Assembly: GCA_964560655.1 (NCBI GenBank)
Contig: CAZLLR010000012.1
Location: 1-23,892, forward strand
DNA: 23,892 nt
Direction of reading: 5' to 3'
DNA from: GCA-002772825 sp964560655
GTDB lineage: Bacteria; Patescibacteriota; Minisyncoccia; GCA-002772825
Position numbers and translations under genes: made by a program. Below the pieces are notes generated by a model. That model had not been told where the DNA came from. It made no database searches and saw only the letters and a list, made by a program, of their open reading frames with translations. Below are positions 1-6,815 of the stretch, piece by piece (the first letter of the stretch is position 1; the number at the start of each line of letters is the position of its first letter).

Positions 1-1313
1 GTTTTTTATATTTTAAGCCAGAGGCGGCTGTCTCAACACCAATAGTGGAAGGCCTTGGAAAAAAATCAGTAGGTGTGCGTGCTTTTCCAACAGCAGAAGG
101 ATTTGGAGCAAATTCAGTAGGTGGACGTGGTGGAAAAGTAATTTTTGTCATTAATATAAATGACTCTGGTCCTGGAAGTTTTCGTGACGCTTTATTACAA
201 AAAGGACCAAGAATAATAGTATTCAAGACGGGAGGAATTATTTCTTTAAAAAAAGACCTCAATATTTATGAACCTTTTATTACAATAGCCGGACAGACAG
301 CTCCAGGAGATGGAGTCTGTTTGAAAAATGCTGGGTTGGTCATTAATACTCATGATGTGATAATACGACATCTATGTTCAAGACCTGGCGATAGTCAAGG
401 TCGTGACCCTGAAGATCGTGATGCACTCAAGATAATGGGAGGTTATAATATTATTCTTGACCATATTTCCGCAAGTTGGGCAATTGATGAAGTTGTCAGT
501 GCTTGGTACTCCCCACATGATATTACAATTCAATGGTCTATAATTTCTGAGGCTTTACATAATAGTATACACCCAAAAGGACCTCATGGAATGGGGCTTT
601 TGATAGGTGATACTGTAAAAAATGTTTCAATTCATCATAATCTTTTAGCTCATAACAATCAAAGAAATCCTTTATTGAAAGGAAATACTTTAACAGACAT
701 ACTGAATAATGTTATATATAACTGGGGAGATTTTGGAACACAGACACGAATTGATTATTCTAAAAAGCCTATTTATTCAAATGTAATAAATAATTACTAC
801 AAAAAAGGGACAAATAGTAAAAGTGGAGTGTTTGGTTTTGAGGCTACTAAAAATGATTCCAAAATTTTTATTAAAGGAAATAGAGGTGATTCAGAAATTT
901 TAATTGATTATAATGATAACCCTGAAAGATACTTTAAAGATTTCCCTTTTTTAGTCTCAGAGCAACCATTTCCAATTACAAATGTTAGATTAGATACAGC
1001 AAATGAAGCTTACCGTTTAGTTTTGGAAAAGGCAGGAGCTAAGATACCTGTCCAGGATAAAGTTGATGCGAGGATAATACAAAATGTGAAAACTGGGACA
1101 GGGACAATTATAAATTCTCCTTCTGATATCGGAGGGTATCCAGATTATAAGAATGGAATATCTCCGCTTGATTTTGACAATGATGGCATACCTAATGAAT
1201 GGGAAATAGCTCATAATCTAAACCCTAATGACAAATTAGATGGCAATAAGGTTAGTGTAGGTGGATATACTAATATTGAGCAGTATATTAATGAATTAGC
1301 AGGAGATATTTAG
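1..1313 (+). CDS. Pectate-lyase-like secreted beta-helix protein, 5' end outside the window
   Basis: The reading frame is open to the first base (frame begins at base 3), so the GTG at 45 is probably internal and the true start and any signal peptide lie upstream. The protein begins with the block AFPTAEGFGANSVGGRGG, followed by NDSGPGSFRDAL, the usual opening of bacterial pectate/polysaccharide lyases with a right-handed beta-helix. Recurrent short strands with Asn/Asp ladders follow (DHISASWAIDE, HHNLLAHNNQRNPLL). Near the C-terminus, DFDNDGIPNEWE followed by LNPND is a calcium-binding, thrombospondin type 3-like repeat common at the ends of such lyases. Family knowledge suggests extracellular cleavage or binding of polyuronate-like polysaccharide; the substrate cannot be read from sequence. 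It stands alone, upstream of the 5S gene and on the same strand. Beta-helix fold is confident, enzymatic activity less so. Confidence 0.8.
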   Translation, partial: FLYFKPEAAVSTPIVEGLGKKSVGVRAFPTAEGFGANSVGGRGGKVIFVININDSGPGSFRDALLQKGPRIIVFKTGGIISLKKDLNIYEPFITIAGQTAPGDGVCLKNAGLVINTHDVIIRHLCSRPGDSQGRDPEDRDALKIMGGYNIILDHISASWAIDEVVSAWYSPHDITIQWSIISEALHNSIHPKGPHGMGLLIGDTVKNVSIHHNLLAHNNQRNPLLKGNTLTDILNNVIYNWGDFGTQTRIDYSKKPIYSNVINNYYKKGTNSKSGVFGFEATKNDSKIFIKGNRGDSEILIDYNDNPERYFKDFPFLVSEQPFPITNVRLDTANEAYRLVLEKAGAKIPVQDKVDARIIQNVKTGTGTIINSPSDIGGYPDYKNGISPLDFDNDGIPNEWEIAHNLNPNDKLDGNKVSVGGYTNIEQYINELAGDI

Positions 1314-1386
1314 TAAATTGAATAGTTAGAATATTTCCATCCATCTATTAAAATAATTAATTTTATATATAAAAAAGAACGTAGAA

Positions 1387-1494
1387 TGTTGGTGGTTTGA
1401 CAGGGAGGGTACACCCGATCCCATTCCGAACTCGGAAGTTAAGCTCCTAAGTGGCGATGATACTCTTTAGGGGGAAAGTAGCTAGCCGCCAACA
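1387..1494 (+). rRNA. rrf: 5S ribosomal RNA
   Basis: The terminal helix I is fully formed: bases 1387-1395 (TGTTGGTGG) pair with 1486-1494 (CCGCCAACA), with one G-U pair. Inside are the conserved loop B/C segment CCGATCCCATTCCGAACTCG and the helix IV/loop E segment GTGGCGATGATACT. At about 108 nt it is short but normal for this group. It is solitary: a lyase gene lies upstream, no 23S is adjacent, and the 16S is about 9 kb downstream. No terminator directly follows, so the transcript is expected to run through a second, truncated 5S copy to the terminator at 1637-1670. Ends are placed from the helix and may be off by a few bases. Confidence 0.93.
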
Positions 1495-1520
1495 CAAAGT
1501 ATTTGATTTAAATTTTATTT

Positions 1521-1551
1521 GCGGGGACTCGGAAGCCCCGCCGAAGCGGGG
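1521..1551 (+). repeat. GC-rich alternative-hairpin element
   Basis: GCGGGG (1521-1526), CCCCGC (1536-1541) and GCGGGG (1546-1551) can form two mutually exclusive hairpins that share the middle arm, the second with a CGAA loop. It sits in AT-rich DNA and interrupts the truncated 5S copy. Confidence 0.6.
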
Positions 1552-1611
1552 TAAGTTAAGCTCCCCAGTGGCGATGATACTCCTACAGGGGAAAGTAGCT
1601 AACCGCCAACA
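1527..1611 (+). pseudogene. Truncated second 5S rRNA copy with a 20-nt GC insert
   Basis: Bases 1527-1535 (ACTCGGAAG) and 1556-1611 repeat the 3' two thirds of the 5S gene, ending in the same CCGCCAACA. The 5' third (helix I 5' strand, loop A, helices II-III) is missing; upstream is plain AT-rich DNA. A 20-nt GC-rich segment, 1536-1555, splits the copy. The two copies differ at several sites, yet helix IV remains paired in each (CTCCTAA with TTTAGGGG in copy 1; TCCCC with GGGGA in copy 2), so copy 2 probably came from a functional but divergent 5S gene. It cannot fold as a normal 5S by itself. Confidence 0.8.
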
Positions 1612-1636
1612 TTCTGCATTTTTTTTGTGCTTATCT

Positions 1637-1670
1637 CCACTTGGACACTCGGTGTCCAAGTGGTTTTTTT
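1637..1670 (+). terminator. Intrinsic terminator of the 5S transcript
   Basis: A perfect 12-bp stem, CCACTTGGACAC with GTGTCCAAGTGG, a TCG loop and a run of seven T. It ends the 5S and truncated 5S transcript and lies immediately before the promoter of the toxin-antitoxin pair. Confidence 0.92.
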
Positions 1671-1672
1671 AT

Positions 1673-1702
1673 TTGACATAAAAGTAAGAAAATAATTATA
1701 TA
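1673..1702 (+). promoter_or_regulatory. Promoter for the toxin-antitoxin genes, predicted leaderless
   Basis: A consensus -35 TTGACA (1673-1678), 18-bp spacer and -10 TATATA (1697-1702). The ATG of the antitoxin starts at 1708, only 5 nt after the -10, so transcription should begin at or next to the start codon. Confidence 0.65.
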
Positions 1703-1707
1703 AGAAT

Positions 1708-1914
1708 ATGAGTAAGCCTATAAAAAGAGTACAAAGAGTAACTAGTAAAGGGCAAATAACGCTTCCTGCTTCCTGGCGTAAAGATTTCAAAACAGATCAG
1801 GTTATTGTAGAGTCAAAAGGTGATTCTATAGAGATTTCTCCCCTTACTATAGGTAACTACAAAGAAGATTCGGAATATACAGTCTTTGATGCTATAAAAG
1901 ATAATGAAGGTTAA
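1708..1914 (+). CDS. AbrB/MazE-like antitoxin, stopped early
   Basis: A 68-residue protein with a SpoVT-AbrB swapped-hairpin DNA-binding domain at about residues 5-50: VTSKGQITLPASWRKDF is the family's signature segment. Such antitoxins bind and neutralise the partner toxin through the C-terminal tail and repress their own promoter. The toxin gene follows 60 nt downstream. The TAA at 1912-1914 is followed in the same frame by codons that read GLKVNDLLNILKKIDK up to TAA at 1963-1965, which looks like the normal amphipathic tail of this family; AAA to TAA would be the simplest change. The annotated product therefore lacks its probable toxin-binding tail unless the stop is read through. No Shine-Dalgarno is present; the promoter suggests a leaderless mRNA. 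Confidence 0.85.
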   Translation: MSKPIKRVQRVTSKGQITLPASWRKDFKTDQVIVESKGDSIEISPLTIGNYKEDSEYTVFDAIKDNEG

Positions 1915-1965
1915 GGATTGAAAGTAAATGACTTATTAAACATCTTAAAGAAAATAGATAAATAA
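1915..1965 (+). other. In-frame remnant of the antitoxin C-terminus
   Basis: Sixteen sense codons continue the antitoxin frame after its TAA (GLKVNDLLNILKKIDK, then TAA 1963-1965). The alternation of hydrophobic and charged residues fits a helix that would contact the toxin. Whether it is translated by readthrough, by reinitiation, or not at all cannot be told from sequence. Confidence 0.65.
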
Positions 1966-1974
1966 TTCTCTATT

Positions 1975-2214
1975 ATGAATAAGATAGAGAAGCTTTTTAG
2001 AAGAATTTCAAAAAAAGAAAGACTCCTATTAATAGGTTTAATCGAAAATTTTCATAATATTCCTAAGGGCTTAGATATTAAAAAATTAAAAGACAGCGAT
2101 TTTTATAGAGTTCGTAAGGGTAAATTTAGAATAATTTTTCATTATGATGATAGTAAAAATTTGATAATTGATTCTATAAAATCAAAAGGAGGAGCCACTT
2201 ATAGAAATCTTTGA
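1975..2214 (+). CDS. RelE/ParE-family toxin
   Basis: A basic 79-residue protein with the compact alpha-beta layout of RelE/ParE toxins: two N-terminal helices rich in Lys/Arg, then LKDSDFYRVRKGKFRIIFHYDD, the typical strand block with the Arg-Val-Arg and Phe-Arg-Ile-Ile segments. RelE-type members cut mRNA on the ribosome and ParE-type members poison gyrase; sequence reading does not separate the two here. It is paired with the AbrB-type antitoxin, an arrangement frequent in this phylum. It is the only gene in the window ending in TGA; if UGA were read through, only four further codons precede a TAA. Confidence 0.82.
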   Translation: MNKIEKLFRRISKKERLLLIGLIENFHNIPKGLDIKKLKDSDFYRVRKGKFRIIFHYDDSKNLIIDSIKSKGGATYRNL

Positions 2215-2225
2215 TATAGTTACCT

Positions 2226-2273
2226 ATAAAATAAAATCCACGCATATCTATATATACGGGGGTTTTATTTTAT
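2226..2273 (+). terminator. Long AT-rich hairpin after the toxin gene
   Basis: A 14-bp stem: 2226-2239 (ATAAAATAAAATCC) pairs with 2260-2273 with one T-G pair, around a 20-nt loop. The A-run on one side and T-run on the other would let it terminate on both strands. It separates the toxin gene from the rodA pair. Confidence 0.65.
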
Positions 2274-2287
2274 GTTAATATGGTTTC

Positions 2288-3049
2288 ATGAGTTGGGTAG
2301 CGCAAAGAAAATTGGCCTATTTACTTGTAGCTTTTTTGCTATTTACAGCTGTTGCTGTAGGTGGTTTTTTATATTTTAAACCGCAGTCAACTTGTTTTGA
2401 CAATAAGAAGAATCAAAATGAAGTGGAGGTAGATTGTGGTGGTGTATGTGGTTCATGTTTAGGAGATACTAAAGAGATTATTACACTGTGGAGCAATGTT
2501 TTTCCTTTGGGGAATGGAGTATATGAAGTAGCCTCTCTTATAAGGAATCCGAATTTTTTTGCGGGTTTGCCTAAGCTGGAATACAGGCTTAAGCTTTATG
2601 ATATAAATAATGTCCTTATTGCAATAAGAGAAGGGGAGACTTTTATGAATCCAAATGAAGATTATTTAATTTTTGAAACAGGTATCACTGTGGGAGAAAG
2701 AACTCCAAAGCGCGTGTTTGTAGAGTTCGGCGATTTAAGCTGGCAGAGGATTGAAAAAGAAAGAAATCAGATTACCATTTCAGAGAAAATTTTTAGTAAT
2801 TTAGCCTCGCCTATTCTTAGGGCGAAGATTGTCAATAATACACTTTCTTCTATTAAGAATATTGAAGCAGCAGCTGTCCTTTTTGATGTGGAAGAGAATG
2901 CTATAGGTGTGAGCGTCACTAAGATAGGGTCTCTTTCGGCAGAATCTTCACAAAGGATATCCTTTACTTGGCCTAGCCATTTTGAATTGGACCCATCAAG
3001 TAGTAAGATCTTGATACGAAGTAATTTGACTAATGAAGACAATATATAA
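2288..3049 (+). CDS. Membrane-anchored protein with a Cys motif, upstream of rodA
   Basis: A 253-residue protein of no assigned function. One membrane segment lies at about residues 9-29 (LAYLLVAFLLFTAVAVGGFLY). Directly outside it is a cysteine cluster, CFDNKKNQNEVEVDCGG then CGSC, in which four Cys could form two disulfides or bind a metal. The rest looks like an all-beta domain, possibly Ig- or FxLYD-like (segments YEVASLIRNPN and AAVLFDVEENAIGVSV resemble that family's strands), exposed outside the cell. It overlaps rodA by 17 bp, so the two are probably cotranslated and the protein may act in envelope growth; that link is inference from position. Confidence 0.75.
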   Translation: MSWVAQRKLAYLLVAFLLFTAVAVGGFLYFKPQSTCFDNKKNQNEVEVDCGGVCGSCLGDTKEIITLWSNVFPLGNGVYEVASLIRNPNFFAGLPKLEYRLKLYDINNVLIAIREGETFMNPNEDYLIFETGITVGERTPKRVFVEFGDLSWQRIEKERNQITISEKIFSNLASPILRAKIVNNTLSSIKNIEAAAVLFDVEENAIGVSVTKIGSLSAESSQRISFTWPSHFELDPSSSKILIRSNLTNEDNI

Positions 3050-4160
3050 AAATAATATAGATTGGGTTCTGTTTCTATCTATCTTACCCATATTGGGTAT
3101 TGGCCTTATCACTATGAAGAGTTTTGGAGGTGCAGAGAGTAATTATTTCTTCACTAGGCAGATTATATGGATACTTCTTAGTCTTATCGTATTTTTTATT
3201 TTTAGTTTTGTAGATTGGCGTTTTTTAAGAAATGGAAAACTTCTAGTTGGCCTTTTTGCCTTTTTTTGCTTTATTCTTGCCATATTATTAGTTTTTACTA
3301 CTGCCGTTAAGGGTGCCTCAAGTTGGATTAATCTTGGTTTTTTTTCTGTGGAGCCCTCTGACCCCATGAAGTTACTTCTCATCATGGTTTTGGCTAAATA
3401 TTTTTCTCGTCGTCATATTGAGATTGCTAATATAAAACATATTATTATCTCCGGTGTATATTCCCTCATCCCTTTTACCCTCATACTCTTTCAGCCAGAT
3501 TTTGGATCAGCTATCATAATATTTTTTATCTGGCTAGGTATGATCCTCGCGTCTGGTGTATCAAAGAAGCATCTTTTTATGGTCTTCTTTATTTCAGCTG
3601 TTACTTTTACCACTTTTTGGTTGTTTATATTTGCTCCATATCAGAAGGCACGAATAAAGTCTTTTATAGACCCTTTAGCTGATATACAAGGATCTGGATA
3701 TAACGCTTATCAATCTATGATTGCTGTAGGCTCGGGACAAGTTTTTGGTAAGGGGATTGGCTTTGGCACGCAGAGCCGACTGTCTTTCTTACCAGAACAC
3801 CAGACGGACTTTATCTTTGCAGCCTTTGCTGAAGAGTGGGGATTTATAGGAGTAACTTTACTGTTCTTATTTTTTGGGATTGTTATATGGAGAATTTTAA
3901 AGAATGCTATGCTAGGCGCTACAAACTTTGAAAGTCTTTTTGGGCTTGGTTTTGCGATCTTTTTGATAAGCCATTTTATTGTCCATATCGGTATGAATAT
4001 AGGCCTCATGCCTATTACTGGTACCACTATCCCTTTCTTAAGCTACGGAGGTTCTCATATGCTCACTGTATTTGCTGGCCTCGGTATACTAATGGGTATG
4101 AGGCACTATAGTCGCATTACTCACCACGAAGATACTCATAAAGAATTTTTGGGATTATAG
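3033..4160 (+). CDS. rodA: RodA, SEDS peptidoglycan glycosyltransferase
   Basis: A 375-residue polytopic membrane protein of the SEDS family (RodA/FtsW/SpoVE) with about ten membrane segments, which polymerises lipid II into glycan strands together with a class B penicillin-binding protein. Clear signatures are FQPDFGSAIII (the catalytic Asp region), GSGQVFGKGIGFGTQSRLSFLPEHQTDFIFAAFAEEWGF, and near the C-terminus GLMPITGTTIPFLSYGGS. The short N-terminus and the motif set favour RodA over FtsW. No mreBCD or PBP2 gene is in the window; the only neighbour is the overlapping anchored protein upstream. It converges on the pseudopilin gene with 1 bp between the two stops. Confidence 0.93.
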   Translation: MKTIYKNNIDWVLFLSILPILGIGLITMKSFGGAESNYFFTRQIIWILLSLIVFFIFSFVDWRFLRNGKLLVGLFAFFCFILAILLVFTTAVKGASSWINLGFFSVEPSDPMKLLLIMVLAKYFSRRHIEIANIKHIIISGVYSLIPFTLILFQPDFGSAIIIFFIWLGMILASGVSKKHLFMVFFISAVTFTTFWLFIFAPYQKARIKSFIDPLADIQGSGYNAYQSMIAVGSGQVFGKGIGFGTQSRLSFLPEHQTDFIFAAFAEEWGFIGVTLLFLFFGIVIWRILKNAMLGATNFESLFGLGFAIFLISHFIVHIGMNIGLMPITGTTIPFLSYGGSHMLTVFAGLGILMGMRHYSRITHHEDTHKEFLGL

Positions 4161-4161
4161 G

Positions 4162-4644
4162 TTATTTATTGAAGATAATACTATTAAAGCCGACATTACA
4201 GTCGTCTCTGAATGATTGACCTTCAAGAGGGTATGAGTATAAGACAGTTGTCCCTATTGGGCAAGTAGCACTTAAATTCCATGTAAGAGGATTCCAAAAG
4301 GCATAGTAATGATTAGTAGCGCACGGGTCGCTATTATTTAGAGGGTCTATAGGGACTTGGGGTAAATATGGGGAGAGTGCAGTTTCAAAGCCAGCAGTCC
4401 ATGATCCGCCACAAGTACTGTAACCCCCGATAGGATAATCATCATTATCAAGCAAGTATAAATTTAGCGCTTGAGTTATTTGGGTGAAGTCAGCTGCTCT
4501 TTTTGCCTCTCTCCCTTTCCGCCTTGCTACTGATAAACTTGCCATTATAACTGTCGCAAGTAATCCTATTATGGCAATGACGACGAGTAACTCTATCAAG
4601 GTAAAACCATTTTTATTTTTTTCTTTTATCATTTCTTTTATCAT
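4162..4644 (-). CDS. Type IV pilin-like / GspG-like pseudopilin
   Basis: A 160-residue protein with a class III signal: a basic leader (MIKEMIKEKNKNG) followed by FTLIELLVVIAIIGLLATVI. Prepilin peptidase would cut after Gly13, giving an N-terminal Phe and the conserved Glu at mature position 5. The hydrophobic helix continues into the usual ARRKGREAKR segment and a globular domain with four to five Cys and the LYLLDNDDYP block of GspG/PulG-like proteins. Likely a minor or major pilin of a type IV pilus or a DNA-uptake pseudopilus; no assembly ATPase, PilC or peptidase gene is nearby. It diverges from glyA across a 46-bp gap. A TATAAT on the minus strand (4673 down to 4668) may be its -10 box. 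Confidence 0.9.
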   Translation of the reverse strand: MIKEMIKEKNKNGFTLIELLVVIAIIGLLATVIMASLSVARRKGREAKRAADFTQITQALNLYLLDNDDYPIGGYSTCGGSWTAGFETALSPYLPQVPIDPLNNSDPCATNHYYAFWNPLTWNLSATCPIGTTVLYSYPLEGQSFRDDCNVGFNSIIFNK

Positions 4645-4690
4645 ATCATCTAACCTAGAAAAAAACGATTATAAGATATATACTAACTTT

Positions 4691-5851
4691 GTGGATAAAA
4701 AAATATTAAAATTTATAGAAGAAGAAAAGAAGCGACAAAAAAGTGTCGTTAATCTTATTGCCTCTGAGAATTATGTGTCAGAAGATGTATTGATGGCGCT
4801 TGGTTCAGGCCTTGTGAATAAATACGCTGAAGGCTATCCGGGCAAGAGGTATTATGGAGGCAATGGTGTTGTAGATAAGATTGAGAATTTATGCAAAGAG
4901 AGAGCCTTGAATCTTTTTGGTCTTTCTTCTAAAAAATGGGATATTAATGTGCAACTTTATTCTGGAAGCCCAGCTAATTTCGCAGTATATTCTGCTCTTG
5001 TACCTCAAGGTGGTAAAATAATGGGGATGGAACTTTCTTCAGGTGGGCACTTAACTCACGGACACAAGGCATCGTTTACTGGTAAGTTTTGGAAGCAGAT
5101 ACCTTATGGGGTAGATAAGAAAACAGAGAAAATCAATTATGATGAACTTTTAAAGACAGCTAAGAGAGAAAAACCTGATATTGTTGTGTGTGGATTCACT
5201 GCTTATTCACGTAAGATTGATTTTAAGAAATTTAGAGAGATTGCGGATTCTTGTGGGGCTTATTTAATGGTAGATATGTCGCATATTGCTGGGCTTGTGG
5301 CAGGGGGTGTCCATCCGTCGCCCTTTAAATATGCTGACGTGGTAACAACCACCACTCATAAAACTCTGCGTGGTCCGCGCTCGGCATTAATTTTTTCTAA
5401 AGCTAAAATTTCTGAACTTATAGACAAGGCTGTCTTCCCTGGTCTTCAAGGTGGTCCACATATGAATCAGATTGCAGCCGTAGCAGTCTGTTTGGAAGAG
5501 GCATCTTTACCAGCCTTTAAAAAATATACTGCTCAAGTGGTGAAGAATGCTAAAATACTCGCCTTAGAGTTGAAGAAAAGAGGTTACAGGATTATATCAG
5601 GTGGGACAGACAACCATCTTTTACTTGTTGATGTGTGGGACGGAGGTAGAGGTATAAGTGGAGCTGATGCTAGTGATATGTTAGAAAAAAAAGGGATTAT
5701 AGTAAATAAAAATACTATTCCTTTTGATGATAGGTCGCCTTTCGATCCTTCAGGAATTCGTCTTGGTACAGCTGCAGAGACGACTCGTGGGGCAAAAGAG
5801 AAAGATATAAAAAAAATTGCTGAGAAGATTGCAAAAATATTGAGTGTTTAA
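4691..5851 (+). CDS. glyA: Serine hydroxymethyltransferase
   Basis: PLP enzyme that converts serine and tetrahydrofolate to glycine and methylene-THF. Family blocks are all present: VNLIASENYVS, KYAEGYPGKRYYGG, LMVDMSHIAGLVAGG, and TTTTHKTLRGPR with the PLP-binding Lys at residue 224 counting from GTG 4691 (229 in E. coli). The open frame extends far upstream but that part is antisense to the pseudopilin gene and is not protein-like. No ATG exists near the expected start: GTG 4691 is the first usable codon, giving 386 residues, slightly short. The alternative ATA 4676 (reading IYTNFVDKK) would align better with the family's N-terminus. No Shine-Dalgarno is seen. folD follows after 21 nt, so the two probably form a one-carbon operon. 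Confidence 0.94.
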   Translation: MDKKILKFIEEEKKRQKSVVNLIASENYVSEDVLMALGSGLVNKYAEGYPGKRYYGGNGVVDKIENLCKERALNLFGLSSKKWDINVQLYSGSPANFAVYSALVPQGGKIMGMELSSGGHLTHGHKASFTGKFWKQIPYGVDKKTEKINYDELLKTAKREKPDIVVCGFTAYSRKIDFKKFREIADSCGAYLMVDMSHIAGLVAGGVHPSPFKYADVVTTTTHKTLRGPRSALIFSKAKISELIDKAVFPGLQGGPHMNQIAAVAVCLEEASLPAFKKYTAQVVKNAKILALELKKRGYRIISGGTDNHLLLVDVWDGGRGISGADASDMLEKKGIIVNKNTIPFDDRSPFDPSGIRLGTAAETTRGAKEKDIKKIAEKIAKILSV

Positions 5852-5872
5852 AAATAACTTAGATTAAGGTTT

Positions 5873-6700
5873 ATGATAATTGATGGAAAAAAAATTGCAG
5901 AAAGAATAAAAGAAGAATTAAGATTAAGTATAAAAGAGGATAAAAAGAAACTAAAGATTGCTATTATCCAAGTGGGTGAAGACCCAGCTTCTTTGAAGTT
6001 TGTCGAGAAGAAGCAGAAGTTTGCTGAAGATATTGGCGTAAAATCAAAAGTTTATAAATTGCCTGAGGAAGTCTCTACAAGTAAATTACGAAAAAAGATA
6101 GCTGGCATCATCCACCCTAGCGCTAGTGACGGGAAAAATATTGGAGTCATCATACAGCTTCCTTTGTCGAAACATATAAATACTCAATATATCTTAGACA
6201 GTGTGCCGATAAACAAAGATATTGATGTATTATCTGCGAAGGCAACAGGAGAATTTTCTACAAACAAAAGCAAGATATTGCCACCAGTGGTTGGTGCAGT
6301 GAAGGCTATACTTGAAGAGGGACATATTGGGGTGAAAGGGAAGAATGTCGTGGTGGTAGGCGCAGGTCTCTTAGTGGGTAAGCCTGTGGCTACCTGGCTT
6401 ATAAATGAAGGCGCGACAGTCTCTGTATTAGATAAGGATACTTCTGATATAAAATCTTATACATTAATGGCTGATGTTATAATAGCAGGGGTAGGAAATT
6501 CAGGACTTATAAAGCCTGATATGGTCAAAGATGGAGTGGTGTTGATAGACGCTGGCACCTCAGAGCAGGCTGGCAAACTTGTTGGTGATATAGATCCAGT
6601 TTGCGAGAAGAAGGCGAGCCTTTTTACACCAGTGCCAGGGGGTGTTGGACCACTAACAGTTGCTATGGTGTTTAAGAATTTGGTATACTTAAGTAAGTAG
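5873..6700 (+). CDS. folD: FolD, methylene-THF dehydrogenase/cyclohydrolase
   Basis: A 275-residue bifunctional enzyme that oxidises methylene-THF (the glyA product) to methenyl-THF and hydrolyses it to 10-formyl-THF. The N-terminal catalytic domain has GEDPASLKFVEKKQKFAEDIG with the catalytic Lys at 47, VIIQLPL, and NKDIDVL. The Rossmann part has VVVVGAGLLVGKPVA, and the C-terminal block TPVPGGVGPLTVAM closes the active site. Two departures from the E. coli form stand out: the Tyr four residues before the catalytic Lys is Phe43, and the usual GRS segment of the nucleotide site reads GAGLL. Both may be lineage traits rather than loss of function. It follows glyA closely and on the same strand. 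Confidence 0.94.
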   Translation: MIIDGKKIAERIKEELRLSIKEDKKKLKIAIIQVGEDPASLKFVEKKQKFAEDIGVKSKVYKLPEEVSTSKLRKKIAGIIHPSASDGKNIGVIIQLPLSKHINTQYILDSVPINKDIDVLSAKATGEFSTNKSKILPPVVGAVKAILEEGHIGVKGKNVVVVGAGLLVGKPVATWLINEGATVSVLDKDTSDIKSYTLMADVIIAGVGNSGLIKPDMVKDGVVLIDAGTSEQAGKLVGDIDPVCEKKASLFTPVPGGVGPLTVAMVFKNLVYLSK

Positions 6701-6734
6701 TTATAGTTATTTTTAATTTTTAATATCAATATGA

Positions 6735-6815
6735 ATCCCGTTAGAAATTTCAAAAAATTATCTAATGTGGTATAAATAAGTAATAAAAATATATAAACAT
6801 AATTTCTAACGGGAT
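6735..6815. repeat. Palindromic repeat element overlapping the next start codon
   Basis: ATCCCGTTAGAAATT at 6735-6749 is a perfect inverted repeat of AATTTCTAACGGGAT at 6801-6815, with 51 nt between. A degraded extra arm, TCTAATGTGG, lies at 6761-6770 and could pair with the left arm in a tighter hairpin. The right arm includes the ATG (6814) of the PAP2 gene. On the plus strand the left part would translate as MNPVRNFKKLSN, a string I recall as recurring in spurious Parcubacterial ORFs; that suggests a dispersed REP-like family, from memory and not checked. An extended -10 like TGGTATAAA lies inside at 6768-6776. Confidence 0.7.

Noticed and set aside
1447..1790. Small open frames across the 5S and truncated 5S region
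   Set aside because: They arise from the duplicated 5S sequence itself (the same peptide occurs twice) and cover RNA structure and a terminator.
4484..4690. N-terminal extension of glyA starting at ATG 4484
   Set aside because: This part is the antisense of the pseudopilin gene; its composition is unlike the SHMT family, whose N-terminus fits at about 4676-4691.
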